Assembly: GCF_007570825.1 (NCBI RefSeq)
Contig: NZ_SUNB01000006.1
Location: forward strand, 157,013-221,012
DNA: 64,000 nt
Source: Pleionea sediminis
GTDB taxonomy: Bacteria > Pseudomonadota > Gammaproteobacteria > Enterobacterales > Kangiellaceae
Reading direction: 5' to 3'
Below, piece by piece: positions 37,224 to 46,225 of this stretch. The position numbers and the translations under genes were made by a program. Positions within the stretch are counted from its first letter, which is position 1; every line of letters starts with the position of its first letter. The notes beneath the pieces are model-generated. The model saw only the letters and a list, made by a program, of their open reading frames with translations. It did not search any database and was not told the DNA's origin.

Positions 37224-40109
37224 ATGAAAATAGGATTTAAACCCTTCACGATTGGGATTTTATTGGGATTAGGGCTCGTATCGGGCTGCGGCAATATGGC
37301 AACATCTTACGAGGTGACACAATTGACGGATGCTCAAATAAATAAAAGCCCTAACGACGAACGAGCCTACGAATATTTTGTGCTCGATAATGGATTAAGA
37401 GCATTAGTTATTTCCGATCCTTCAACCGATAAATCGGCCGCCGCGTTAGACGTTCATGTTGGGCATATGGCCGATCCCAAAGATCGATTAGGATTGGCAC
37501 ATTATCTTGAACATATGCTTTTTCTGGGAACTCAAAAATATCCAGAGGTGGGTGAATACAGTGAGTTTATTAAAAAACATGGTGGAATGAATAACGCAGG
37601 AACAGGGCAGCAACACACCACTTACTTTTTTGATATTAAACCTGACTATTTGGAACCCGCTCTCGATCGATTTGCACAATTTTTTATTGCGCCCCTGTTT
37701 GACCCTCAATATGTTGAGCGTGAAAAAAATGCGGTCCATTCTGAGTACAAGTTAAAAATAAAAGAAGAAGGTCGTCGCATTCGTGAAGTTTTAAAAGCAA
37801 CGTCTAATCCAGAGCATCCTGCTTCACAATTTTCAGTAGGCAATCTGGACACTTTGGCAGAGCGAGATGGCGATCCTATTTTACCTGACTTAAAAGCTTT
37901 TTATGCAGAACATTATTCCGCTAGCCGCATGACAGTGACTGTTTTGGGCAAAGAGTCGATTGATGAATTAAAGGCATACGTTAAGTCAAAGTTTTCTGAT
38001 ATTAAAAACAATGGCAGTCAACCGCAAAACGTAAAGACACAATTATTTAAAGATGATCAACTGGGTGTTCGAATCAATATTACACCATTGAAAGACGCTC
38101 ACACGTTATCTTTGCAATTTCCAATGCCATCATCCACGCCCTATTATAAAAAGAAGCCTTTGGGGTATTTGTCCAATCTAATTCGGAATGAGGCAAAAGG
38201 AAGCTTATACGACCAGCTAAAGTCGAAAGGTTGGATTGAGTCAATAGCAGCCTACAATTATGGTCCCGATGATACCGAAATATTTTTTATTGAATATGCT
38301 TTAACAAAAGAAGGCATGAATCATATCGATTCAATTACTGACGAAACATTCGTATATATCGAAAAAATTCGTCAAGAGGGGATTGAGCAACAACGATTTT
38401 TAGAGCGTAAAAAAATTGCAGAGTTAAATTTTCAATTTAAAGAAAAATCGACTCCTGCATCCGAGGTTTCCTCTCTAGCAACGACCATGCAATATGTTGA
38501 GCCGCAACACATTTTAAACTACGGATATCTATATAAGGATTTTGATAACGATTTAATTGCTGAGTATGCAAATTACTTGACGCCCTCTAATTTGAGACAA
38601 GTTGTGATTGCTCAGGGATTAAGTACTGACAAAGTAGAGCCTCTTTATCAAACGCCTTATAGTATGCAAAAACTGGACGGTGAGCTTTTGAGCGAATGGT
38701 CAAAAGTTGACAGTTTAGCGTCTTATAAATTACCTGGTGAAAATAAGTTTATTGCTGAGAATCCAACAGTTAAGTCGGTAAAGCAGGAACAAGAGATACC
38801 TGAGTTACATACGGATAAACCCGGTTTCAAACTCTACTATAAGCAAGATAATGAGTTTAAATTGCCAAAAGCGGATGTATTTGTGTCTGTTTATTCTCAG
38901 TTGGCTGGAGATGATTCTAGCAATCGCGCGAAGATGCAACTCTACACGGCATTGTTAAATGATAGCTTGGAAAGCTATGCTTATGCAGCTAGAGAAGCCG
39001 GGTTGCGATATTCACTTTGGTCAAACAGCCGAGGTTTAACTTATGCGGTGTACGGATACGATCAAAAGCAAGATATGCTAATGAAAGTATTAAATGAGCG
39101 TATTATGAACTTGGCGATTGACCCAGAGCGATTTAATATTCATAAAGATCGTTTAATTCGGGCTTGGAAAAACAGTAAGTTTAATCGACCTATTAGTCAG
39201 GTTTTTGGTGGTGTTAATCAAACTTTGTTAGAGCGTAGTTATGCACCAGAAGTTCTTGCAGGCTCTCTTAAAAATGTGACTGTTTCAGATATGGAAAGTT
39301 ACATTAAAGCATTCCACAAAGCTGGTAGTGTTGAGGTTCTCGCTCATGGTAACGTTGATCGACAATATGCAAATCAGTTATCGGCTTTTTTACAAAAAGA
39401 ATTGATGAAAAGCAAAAGCATTGCAGAAAAGCCTGAAAGTCGAGTCTACGAATTAACTTCTGGTAAGAACATTCTGGAACTTGACATTGATCATAATGAT
39501 TCAGCGATCGTCGTTCTTTTTCAAGGTGATAAGCCTGATCTAAAATTGACGGCGAAATATCGATTGGCAACTCAGGTTATGTCACAGAGTTATTACAAAA
39601 CGATGAGAACGGATCAGCAGCTTGGTTATGTTGTGGGTGTGACTTCAAACGAGTTGGCAAAGGTCCCTAACATTTCGTTTTTCGTTCAATCGCCAAAAGT
39701 TGGGCCGATTGAATTGGAAAAAAGAATCGATACTTTCGTTCGCCAATTTGTTGAAGAGTTGGACCAAATGAGTGATGTAGATTTTGTTGCTCATAAAGAA
39801 GGTTTGATCAACGACATAAAGAAAAATGAGACGCGAATGGTGATGCGTTCAGTTCGATATAACAATGAACTTAGTGAAGGTTACACCGATTTCAATAAGC
39901 GGGATCAATTGGTTGAAACCATCCAAAAAGCGTCAAAAGAGGACATAAAAACGTTGATTGTGAATGATATTCTACAAGCCGATCGACGATTTGTTTCTCG
40001 AAATGTCGGTCAGGCACACAGAGACAATGACTATCAGTCAGCAAGTAAAGGAAAAAATTTGTGTGGTTCGCCAGAATGTATGGCCAGTAAACTAACAAAG
40101 TTTAAATAA
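37224..40109 (+). CDS. M16 (insulinase/pitrilysin-type) lipoprotein metalloprotease
   Basis: 961 residues, four M16 half-domains in one chain like pitrilysin and insulysin. A lipoprotein signal is visible (GLGLVSGCGN, Cys about residue 22). The inverted zinc motif HYLEHMLFLG (HxxEH) with the distal Glu in NAVHSEYK is intact, so the first domain is catalytic. The C-terminal halves carry the usual inactive repeats, including RTDQQLGYVVGVTSN. Such enzymes digest peptides inside a closed chamber; here it is likely anchored to the outer membrane, periplasmic side. Start ATG has a weak ribosome binding site (AGGTGAAAA). A terminator follows. Confidence 0.92.
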   Translation: MKIGFKPFTIGILLGLGLVSGCGNMATSYEVTQLTDAQINKSPNDERAYEYFVLDNGLRALVISDPSTDKSAAALDVHVGHMADPKDRLGLAHYLEHMLFLGTQKYPEVGEYSEFIKKHGGMNNAGTGQQHTTYFFDIKPDYLEPALDRFAQFFIAPLFDPQYVEREKNAVHSEYKLKIKEEGRRIREVLKATSNPEHPASQFSVGNLDTLAERDGDPILPDLKAFYAEHYSASRMTVTVLGKESIDELKAYVKSKFSDIKNNGSQPQNVKTQLFKDDQLGVRINITPLKDAHTLSLQFPMPSSTPYYKKKPLGYLSNLIRNEAKGSLYDQLKSKGWIESIAAYNYGPDDTEIFFIEYALTKEGMNHIDSITDETFVYIEKIRQEGIEQQRFLERKKIAELNFQFKEKSTPASEVSSLATTMQYVEPQHILNYGYLYKDFDNDLIAEYANYLTPSNLRQVVIAQGLSTDKVEPLYQTPYSMQKLDGELLSEWSKVDSLASYKLPGENKFIAENPTVKSVKQEQEIPELHTDKPGFKLYYKQDNEFKLPKADVFVSVYSQLAGDDSSNRAKMQLYTALLNDSLESYAYAAREAGLRYSLWSNSRGLTYAVYGYDQKQDMLMKVLNERIMNLAIDPERFNIHKDRLIRAWKNSKFNRPISQVFGGVNQTLLERSYAPEVLAGSLKNVTVSDMESYIKAFHKAGSVEVLAHGNVDRQYANQLSAFLQKELMKSKSIAEKPESRVYELTSGKNILELDIDHNDSAIVVLFQGDKPDLKLTAKYRLATQVMSQSYYKTMRTDQQLGYVVGVTSNELAKVPNISFFVQSPKVGPIELEKRIDTFVRQFVEELDQMSDVDFVAHKEGLINDIKKNETRMVMRSVRYNNELSEGYTDFNKRDQLVETIQKASKEDIKTLIVNDILQADRRFVSRNVGQAHRDNDYQSASKGKNLCGSPECMASKLTKFK

Positions 40110-40460
40110 TCATACCTTGCATACTGAAAAGCCGGACGATAGTTCGGCTTTTTTCTTTAATCAGGACTAACACAATCTCTATAATGTTATAGGATGATTT
40201 CAGCTCAGGTTATCGCTATTAAGCTTAAGCTGAATCAGAATTCCTCATGGCAATTTAATGCAATTCCTGTCGTCATCGCAATCTTTGTTAATAAATCTTT
40301 ACTGGTTACTGAGGTAATCAAACTCTCGAGAACTAGCTATCTTCTTGAATTTTAAATTTAATTTAGTCGGTGCAGCAGAACTTCAGAATTTGCGTTGTAG
40401 AATATCTCGTCCTATTCTTTAAGGTATTGATAATTAAATGAAAATGTCCGAGAGGTTAAG
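40110..40460. other. Intergenic region upstream of the HD-GYP-like gene
   Basis: 351 bp; the first 45 bp hold the terminator of the M16 gene. Beyond that I see no gene, repeat or clear promoter box. Confidence 0.4.
40127..40155 (+). terminator. Rho-independent terminator after the M16 gene
   Basis: AAAAGCCG pairs with CGGCTTTT around a ten-base loop, followed by a T-run, 18 bp after the stop codon. Confidence 0.8.
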
Positions 40461-41591
40461 TTGGACAAGATTAATATTGCGGATTATGGCTTGAAAGTTG
40501 GTTCTAAACTGCCGCTGTCTCTTTATGACCGCAAAGGTAAGCTATTGTATAAACAAGGTCAGGAGATTACTGCTGAAGCTCAAATTGAACGTTTGAAGCG
40601 AATGGATCTGTATGGTGTTGCTGAGTCTGCCGGCCGATACTCTGCACAAAGGAAGAGAACCGCCGCTGTTACTGAACAGATTCACCCCTTTGCTCAACTG
40701 TCCGCGATAGAGCTTAAGTTGCGCAATATTATGAATGGATTAGATGAGGGGAAAGCTTCAACTAAAGGCTTATTAGAAAAACTATCTAAGGAAGTTTACA
40801 GCGTAATAAAGTCTCACCCGGATATTGCGTTAGGATATTGTCACTGGCCATATAACGATAGAGCTGGATTACATCAGGCAATCATTTGTAGCTTGCTCGC
40901 TGCTTCTGCTGCTGTAGCGTTAGGAATTGAATCCCAGAAAATTCTTTCCATGATCAGTGGCTCTATGATGCAGAATGCCTCCTCGTGGGACTATCAACTT
41001 CAATTAAATGGCTTGAAAGGCCCATTGACTGAAGGACAAAAGAAGGTTTTGCATAAGCACCCTATTGAGTCGGCTGAAAAGCTACAGGCTGCGGGTATTG
41101 AAGATCAAGACTTAATTGATACTGTTAAATATCATCATGAACGAATTGATGGTTCGGGTTATCCCTTTGGTTTGGAGGGTGATGATATTCCCACTTTGGC
41201 TAAATTAGTGGGAGTTGCCGATACCTACGTGGCGATGACAACAGAGCGAGCTTACCGAGAGCTATTGCCTTCTAAAGTAGCACTGCGTGAAATCTTTATG
41301 ATGAACAAAGATCCTGACGCGGGTTTGTACGGCAGTTTTATTAAAGCAATGGGAATTTATCCTCCAGGGACTTTTGTACTTTTAAACAATGGAGAAACTG
41401 CGGTAGTCGTTGAAAGAAACTTGGAAAGCTCGGTGAAACCCATCGTCAAAGCTGTGGTATCACCAAAAGGAGCTCGATACCCACATCCTCTAAAAAGAAA
41501 ATTAGCGGAAACCACTGTTGAAGTTTTTCGACCATTAACAATGGGAGAAATTGTCTCTGCGAATTGGTATGAGCTGTGGGATATGAAATGA
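40461..41591 (+). CDS. HD-GYP-like protein lacking the HD dyad
   Basis: 376 residues from a TTG start with GAGAGG just upstream; no in-frame ATG fits. The N-terminal 65 residues form the strand region often found before HD-GYP domains (LSLYDRKGKLLYKQGQEI). The HD-GYP region (about 95-310) keeps HHERIDGSGYP (residues 225-235) and VGVADTYVAMTTERAYRE, but the segment that should read LLHDIGK reads SMMQNASSW (Q171, N172 in place of H-D). The first histidines (SHPDI, LHQAI) are present. Active HD-GYP enzymes hydrolyse cyclic di-GMP; without the HD dyad this one is probably catalytically dead, and may act as a binding or scaffold protein. Cytoplasmic, monocistronic. Confidence 0.8.
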   Translation: MDKINIADYGLKVGSKLPLSLYDRKGKLLYKQGQEITAEAQIERLKRMDLYGVAESAGRYSAQRKRTAAVTEQIHPFAQLSAIELKLRNIMNGLDEGKASTKGLLEKLSKEVYSVIKSHPDIALGYCHWPYNDRAGLHQAIICSLLAASAAVALGIESQKILSMISGSMMQNASSWDYQLQLNGLKGPLTEGQKKVLHKHPIESAEKLQAAGIEDQDLIDTVKYHHERIDGSGYPFGLEGDDIPTLAKLVGVADTYVAMTTERAYRELLPSKVALREIFMMNKDPDAGLYGSFIKAMGIYPPGTFVLLNNGETAVVVERNLESSVKPIVKAVVSPKGARYPHPLKRKLAETTVEVFRPLTMGEIVSANWYELWDMK

Positions 41592-41622
41592 AACAGCTAA
41601 TATAATACTGATAATAGGCAAA

Positions 41623-41650
41623 TAAAAAAGCCCCAATGAAGGGGCTTTAA
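41623..41650. terminator. Rho-independent terminator (mainly for the S46 gene)
   Basis: AAAGCCCC pairs with GGGGCTTT. On the minus strand it is followed by TTTTTATTT, so it ends the S46 peptidase transcript; it may also stop the HD-GYP-like gene, with a weaker T-run on the plus strand. Confidence 0.8.
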
Positions 41651-41672
41651 TTTAACACATGACTCAAGAGTA

Positions 41673-43835
41673 TTATCGAACAATATCCATTTCTTCAATC
41701 AGGTTTTCTGCACCATCGATATGCTTCATAACCCATAACATGTAGCGAGAATCAACATGGATAGAACGGTTTAAAGAAGGATCGTAATCCCAGTCGCCGA
41801 TAATACTTTCATAAACACCGTCGAACACAAGGCCAACTAATTCGGCTTTGTTGTTCAATGTTGGAGAGCCTGAGTTACCACCTGTAATATCTAGTGTGCC
41901 TAAATAATTAACCGGTACCGAACCAATTTTTTTGTCGTAGTATTTGCCATACTTTTTCTCTTCAATCAGTTCTAACTGCTTTTTCGGAGAGTTGAAAGGC
42001 CATACACCGGTGTCTTTTTGCGTGATACCTTCAAGAGTCGTGAAAGGAAGTGCTTTAATACCATCGGCAGGTTCATAGCCTTTTACGTTGCCATAAGTGA
42101 TTCGTAAGGTGCTATTAGCATCAGCATACACAGGGAGCTTTTTCGATTTATTGTAGGCGATAATCGCTTCCATGTACTTGGGTCGTACCGCATTAAACTG
42201 ACCCGCCTCCTCTTTACTTTGATCTTCAAGAGCTTTGCGAGCTTTAAATGTTTTTACCGCATACTGAATGAAAGGATCATTACTTTTTTCAAAGTCTTCA
42301 ACTGACTTTTCCATCCAGGCAAGTCGAACTGCTTCATCGTTTAAATCTGTTTTGCTGTACATTTCAGCTAGTTTTGCCTTCAGAGCTTCTGGCTTGTAAC
42401 CGTCATCTAAACCGAAGAAACGATCGATTGCCGGGACACGTTGTTCTTCTGGTAGGTTGGCATAACGATTCATTAAGTTAAATACCATTGCTTGCTCAAC
42501 TTTTGGATCGTATCGACGGTTAATGCGTTTCATGCCTTGAGTAAACCGGTTCATGTCGCGTTCTTGGTAACCACGTTCACGGTCCATATCATCTTTTTGC
42601 TTTTCAATAGCGAGTCGATGTAAACGAGAGGCAGTTGTCATCATTTGTGACGCCCAACCTGTGTAACCAAGTAAGGTATCGCGAACGGAAGTTTTTTGCG
42701 ATTGTTTTACCAAAGCATCTAGTTGCTCGATGGCATCGCCAAACTTTTCTTTGCGTTTTTTACTATCGTTTACCCAGTCTCTCAAGTCTTGGCTAAGCTT
42801 TACTTTACGTGCTTCTGTGGTGCCTTTATGGTAACTCTCCATCATGCTGCCACGATTTTTTTCATAGTTCGCTAAGCCGGCTAGCATGCTTTCATATTTA
42901 ATGCGCGCATCGCTGCCTTCCGCTGAGTTGTCTTTGATGTTTTCTATCATCGAACCCATCAACTCTTTCGATAATGGATAGCTTTGTGTAAAGGTGTAAA
43001 TAACTTCTGATGCAGTTCGATATCGATTGGTGCTTCCTGGATAGCCAAGAACCATGATGTAATCGCCTTCATCAACGCCTTTAGCGTTTACTTTCAAATG
43101 GTGCTTAGGCTCGTAAGGAACATTGTCTTCGCTGTAGTCAGCGGGCTTTCCATCTTTACCAACATAGGCACGATAAAATGCATAATCACCAGTATGACGT
43201 GGCCACATCCAGTTATCGATATCTCCGCCGTATTTACCAATGCTTTTCGCGGGCGCATGAGCAAGACGCACATCGCGGATGGTGAGTTGCTTGAATAGGT
43301 AATATTCTAATCCGCCGTGAAAATTAACTACAGAACAACGATAAGCTTTGTCGCTTTCACACTCGGCGACCAGCTTTTTCGATTGTGTATCAATATGTTG
43401 ATAACGATCGTTACCCGACATGGAGTCGGTTAAACCTGATTTGATTTGGTTGGTAACATTACTGATGCTTTCTGTCACATAAATACGACTGCCTGGCGCT
43501 GCTGGTACTTCCTCATCGTATTTTTTAGCCAGAAATCCTTTTTCAAGCAAATTGTTGTCTTCGGTTGAGTTATATTGAATTGAACCATAAGCGCAGTGGT
43601 GGTTGGTCACAACGAGGCCTTTGTCTGAGACAAAAGATGCTGTACAACCGCCTAGAGATACAATGGCTCCCATTGGAAATCCAGTTAAGTCTGTAAGATC
43701 TTCAGGATCCAGTTTTAAACCGGCTTTTTTCAATTGTTTGGCAATGGTGGGTAATTGGTGTGGTTGCCACATGCCTTCGTCTGCAATTGCGAGCGACAGA
43801 GTCGCTGCAGCAAAGAGTGAGAGTAGTTTTTTCAT
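41673..43835 (-). CDS. S46 dipeptidyl-peptidase, DPP7-like
   Basis: 720 residues with a signal peptide (ending near SLAIADEGM), periplasmic. It releases dipeptides from the N terminus of oligopeptides. The chymotrypsin-like triad is visible: His in VVTNHHCAYGSIQ, Asp in GGDIDNWMWPRHTGDYAF, Ser in DITGGNSGSPTLN. The position 18 residues after the catalytic Ser is Gly (VFDGVYE), the state linked to DPP7-type preference for hydrophobic P1 residues; DPP11 enzymes have Arg there. With the M16 and Prc proteases it fits growth on proteins. It is independent of the leucine cluster, from which a terminator separates it. Confidence 0.92.
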   Translation of the reverse strand: MKKLLSLFAAATLSLAIADEGMWQPHQLPTIAKQLKKAGLKLDPEDLTDLTGFPMGAIVSLGGCTASFVSDKGLVVTNHHCAYGSIQYNSTEDNNLLEKGFLAKKYDEEVPAAPGSRIYVTESISNVTNQIKSGLTDSMSGNDRYQHIDTQSKKLVAECESDKAYRCSVVNFHGGLEYYLFKQLTIRDVRLAHAPAKSIGKYGGDIDNWMWPRHTGDYAFYRAYVGKDGKPADYSEDNVPYEPKHHLKVNAKGVDEGDYIMVLGYPGSTNRYRTASEVIYTFTQSYPLSKELMGSMIENIKDNSAEGSDARIKYESMLAGLANYEKNRGSMMESYHKGTTEARKVKLSQDLRDWVNDSKKRKEKFGDAIEQLDALVKQSQKTSVRDTLLGYTGWASQMMTTASRLHRLAIEKQKDDMDRERGYQERDMNRFTQGMKRINRRYDPKVEQAMVFNLMNRYANLPEEQRVPAIDRFFGLDDGYKPEALKAKLAEMYSKTDLNDEAVRLAWMEKSVEDFEKSNDPFIQYAVKTFKARKALEDQSKEEAGQFNAVRPKYMEAIIAYNKSKKLPVYADANSTLRITYGNVKGYEPADGIKALPFTTLEGITQKDTGVWPFNSPKKQLELIEEKKYGKYYDKKIGSVPVNYLGTLDITGGNSGSPTLNNKAELVGLVFDGVYESIIGDWDYDPSLNRSIHVDSRYMLWVMKHIDGAENLIEEMDIVR

Positions 43836-43875
43836 AGTTGCTTCTTTTTTCTGTCTAACATTTAAGTGAGTAGTA

Positions 43876-43905
43876 AAAAAAGCAATCGTTTATACGACTG
43901 CTTTT
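43876..43905 (-). terminator. Rho-independent terminator of the liu operon
   Basis: Read on the minus strand, AAAAGCAGTCG pairs with CGATTGCTTTTTT (one G-T mismatch) around a TATAAA loop and is followed by T residues, 15 bp after the last gene of the leucine cluster. Confidence 0.75.
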
Positions 43906-43919
43906 AATTAATTTTGTCG

Positions 43920-44576
43920 TTATAGTGCCATCTCTGGAACATCGCCTTCGACGATCAACTTTCCTGCTGTCTTTTCTTTAATTTCTTCGACTGAAACACC
44001 GGGAGCGCGTTCAACCAGATGAAAAGCACCATCTTTGACTTCAAGTACCGCTAAATCGGTGACGATTTTATTAATACAATTAACACCGGTTAAGGGAAGG
44101 GTGCACTTTTCTAATATTTTTGATTCGCCATGTTTATTGGCGTGCGTCATGGTGACGATAATATTTTGTGCTCCAGCTACTAAGTCCATCGCACCGCCCA
44201 TGCCTTTGACCAATTTTCCGGGGATCATGTAACTCGCGATATTTCCTTCTTGATCGACTTCAAAAGCACCAAGTACGGTTAAGTCAACATGCCCACCGCG
44301 AATCATGGCAAAGCTTTCCGCTGAATTAAAAATAGCGGCACCAGTAACCGCGGTAACGGTCTCTTTACCGGCATTGATCATATCAGCATCAACTTCATCT
44401 TTTGTTGGATAACGCCCCATACCGAGTAAGCCATTTTCCGATTGCAACATGACGGCTCTGCCATCAGGAATGTAATTAGCGCAAAGCGTTGGAATACCGA
44501 TACCAAGATTAACGTAGTAACCATCTTCCATTTCTTGAGCGACGCGTTTTGCAATTTGTTCTCGCGTTAAAGCCAT
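43920..44576 (-). CDS. scoB: 3-oxoacid CoA-transferase, subunit B
   Basis: 218 residues. The catalytic glutamate motif is visible as SENGLLGMG, preceded by [15 protein letters not shown]. With subunit A it transfers CoA from succinyl-CoA (or another acyl-CoA) to acetoacetate, giving acetoacetyl-CoA for thiolase. It is the last gene of the leucine cluster, 12 bp after subunit A, and is followed by a terminator. Whether the CoA donor is succinyl-CoA (Sco) or acetyl-CoA (Ato) cannot be told from the sequence, so the symbol is tentative. Confidence 0.92.
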   Translation of the reverse strand: MALTREQIAKRVAQEMEDGYYVNLGIGIPTLCANYIPDGRAVMLQSENGLLGMGRYPTKDEVDADMINAGKETVTAVTGAAIFNSAESFAMIRGGHVDLTVLGAFEVDQEGNIASYMIPGKLVKGMGGAMDLVAGAQNIIVTMTHANKHGESKILEKCTLPLTGVNCINKIVTDLAVLEVKDGAFHLVERAPGVSVEEIKEKTAGKLIVEGDVPEMAL

Positions 44577-44588
44577 GGTTTCGTCTCC

Positions 44589-45290
44589 TTATTCATCACG
44601 TAATGTCAGGCGTTCGATGCGTTTCTCGAAAGAACCCTGAATAACTCGTTGAACATAAATGCCGGGTGTATGAATTTCGGTTGGATTCAACTCACCTGGC
44701 TCGACGATTTCTTCTGCTTCAACAACGGTAATTTTTCCTGCTGTTGCTGCCATTGGATTAAAGTTCATAGCGGTATCGCGATAAATACAGTTGCCATAAC
44801 GGTCGGCTTTCCAAGCGCGCACGATAGCAAATTCACCCGTGATTGATTCCTCAAGAACGTAACCACGACCATTAAACTCTCGCGTTTCTTTGCCTTCTGC
44901 TACAGGCGTGCCATAGCCGGTTGCTGTGAAAAACGCAGGTATACCTGCGCCACCAGCCCGCATTTTCTCAGCTAATGTACCTTGAGGAGTCAGTTCAACT
45001 TCGAGCTCACCGGCTAAAAACTGTCTCTCAAACTCTGCGTTTTCGCCTACATAAGACGACACCATTTTTTTTATTTGCTTGCCTTGCAATAAAATGCCAA
45101 GACCAAAGTCGTCAACACCGCAGTTGTTAGAAACAAAAGTTAAATCTTTGGTTTTCATTTTTTGAATTTGGGCAATGAGCCCTTCGGGTATTCCACACAA
45201 TCCGAAGCCACCGGCGATGACGGTCATACCATCTTCGAGTCCAGCCATTGCTTCTTCATAGGTTTTAACCACTTTGTCAAAACCAGACAT
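44589..45290 (-). CDS. scoA: 3-oxoacid CoA-transferase, subunit A
   Basis: 233 residues, CoA-transferase family I alpha subunit. Seen: [19 protein letters not shown] (CoA-binding glycine loop), [14 protein letters not shown] and [23 protein letters not shown]. It forms a heteromer with the downstream subunit B. It consumes the acetoacetate made by LiuE, the preceding gene, 32 bp upstream. Good ribosome binding site (AAGGAG). Confidence 0.93.
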   Translation of the reverse strand: MSGFDKVVKTYEEAMAGLEDGMTVIAGGFGLCGIPEGLIAQIQKMKTKDLTFVSNNCGVDDFGLGILLQGKQIKKMVSSYVGENAEFERQFLAGELEVELTPQGTLAEKMRAGGAGIPAFFTATGYGTPVAEGKETREFNGRGYVLEESITGEFAIVRAWKADRYGNCIYRDTAMNFNPMAATAGKITVVEAEEIVEPGELNPTEIHTPGIYVQRVIQGSFEKRIERLTLRDE

Positions 45291-45322
45291 ATCTGCTCCT
45301 TGTACTTTCAGTTATTTAATTA

Positions 45323-46222
45323 TTAAGCACTGAGTGCATTCGTTACTTTTGAAATGGGCGTACGCCCCAGCTTTTTAGAGATAAATTGTCCTACCGAAAC
45401 CAGCTTGTTCAGGTCGATTCCCGTATCAATTCCCATTCCGTGCAACATATAAACGACATCTTCGGTTGCAACATTTCCAGAAGCGCCTTTAGCATAAGGA
45501 CAACCGCCCAATCCTGCAACAGAGCTATCAATGGTCTGAACACCCAGCTGTAGGCAAGCCAAGATATTACTCAGGGCCTGTCCGTAGGTGTCATGAAAAT
45601 GAATCGCTAAATGATCAATGGAAACTTTTTCTGCGACTGTTGCTATCATGGCTTGCGCTTTTAGTGGCGTTCCTACACCAATGGTGTCGCCTAACGAGAT
45701 TTCATAACAGCCCATATCAAATAATATTTTAGCCACATCAGCCACTGTGTGAGGATCAATCGCTCCTTCATAAGGGCAACCTAAGACGCAAGAAACATAA
45801 CCGCGAACTTTTATATCGTGTTTAGCCGCTTCGGCCATAATTGGTTCAAAGCGCTTGAGACTGTCTTCGATTGAGCAGTTAATATTTTTTTGTGAAAAAG
45901 ACTCTGAGGCAGCGCCAAATACCGCAACTTCTTCTGCTCCGGATTCGAGTGCTGCTTCGAACCCCTTCATATTAGGCGTTAAAACAGGGTAGTTTATGCC
46001 TGCTTGGCGATTGATACCATTCATCACTTCTCGATTATCGGCCATTTGTGGTACCCACTTGGGAGAGACAAAACTGGTCGCTTCGATAACCGATAAGCCT
46101 GTTTCTGATAACTGATTGATCAGCTCAATTTTGTCAGCAGTTTCAATCAGCGATTTTTCATTTTGTAATCCATCGCGTGGACCTACTTCGACAATTTTAA
46201 CCTGCTCTGGATACTGGATCAT
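45323..46222 (-). CDS. liuE: Hydroxymethylglutaryl-CoA lyase
   Basis: 299 residues, HMGL-like TIM barrel. It splits 3-hydroxy-3-methylglutaryl-CoA to acetyl-CoA and acetoacetate, the last leucine-specific step. Seen: [12 protein letters not shown] with the catalytic Arg-Asp, [11 protein letters not shown] with metal-binding His, and the active-site cysteine loop [19 protein letters not shown]. The gene starts 3 bp after liuD. Confidence 0.95.
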   Translation of the reverse strand: MIQYPEQVKIVEVGPRDGLQNEKSLIETADKIELINQLSETGLSVIEATSFVSPKWVPQMADNREVMNGINRQAGINYPVLTPNMKGFEAALESGAEEVAVFGAASESFSQKNINCSIEDSLKRFEPIMAEAAKHDIKVRGYVSCVLGCPYEGAIDPHTVADVAKILFDMGCYEISLGDTIGVGTPLKAQAMIATVAEKVSIDHLAIHFHDTYGQALSNILACLQLGVQTIDSSVAGLGGCPYAKGASGNVATEDVVYMLHGMGIDTGIDLNKLVSVGQFISKKLGRTPISKVTNALSA

Positions 46223-46225
46223 AAA

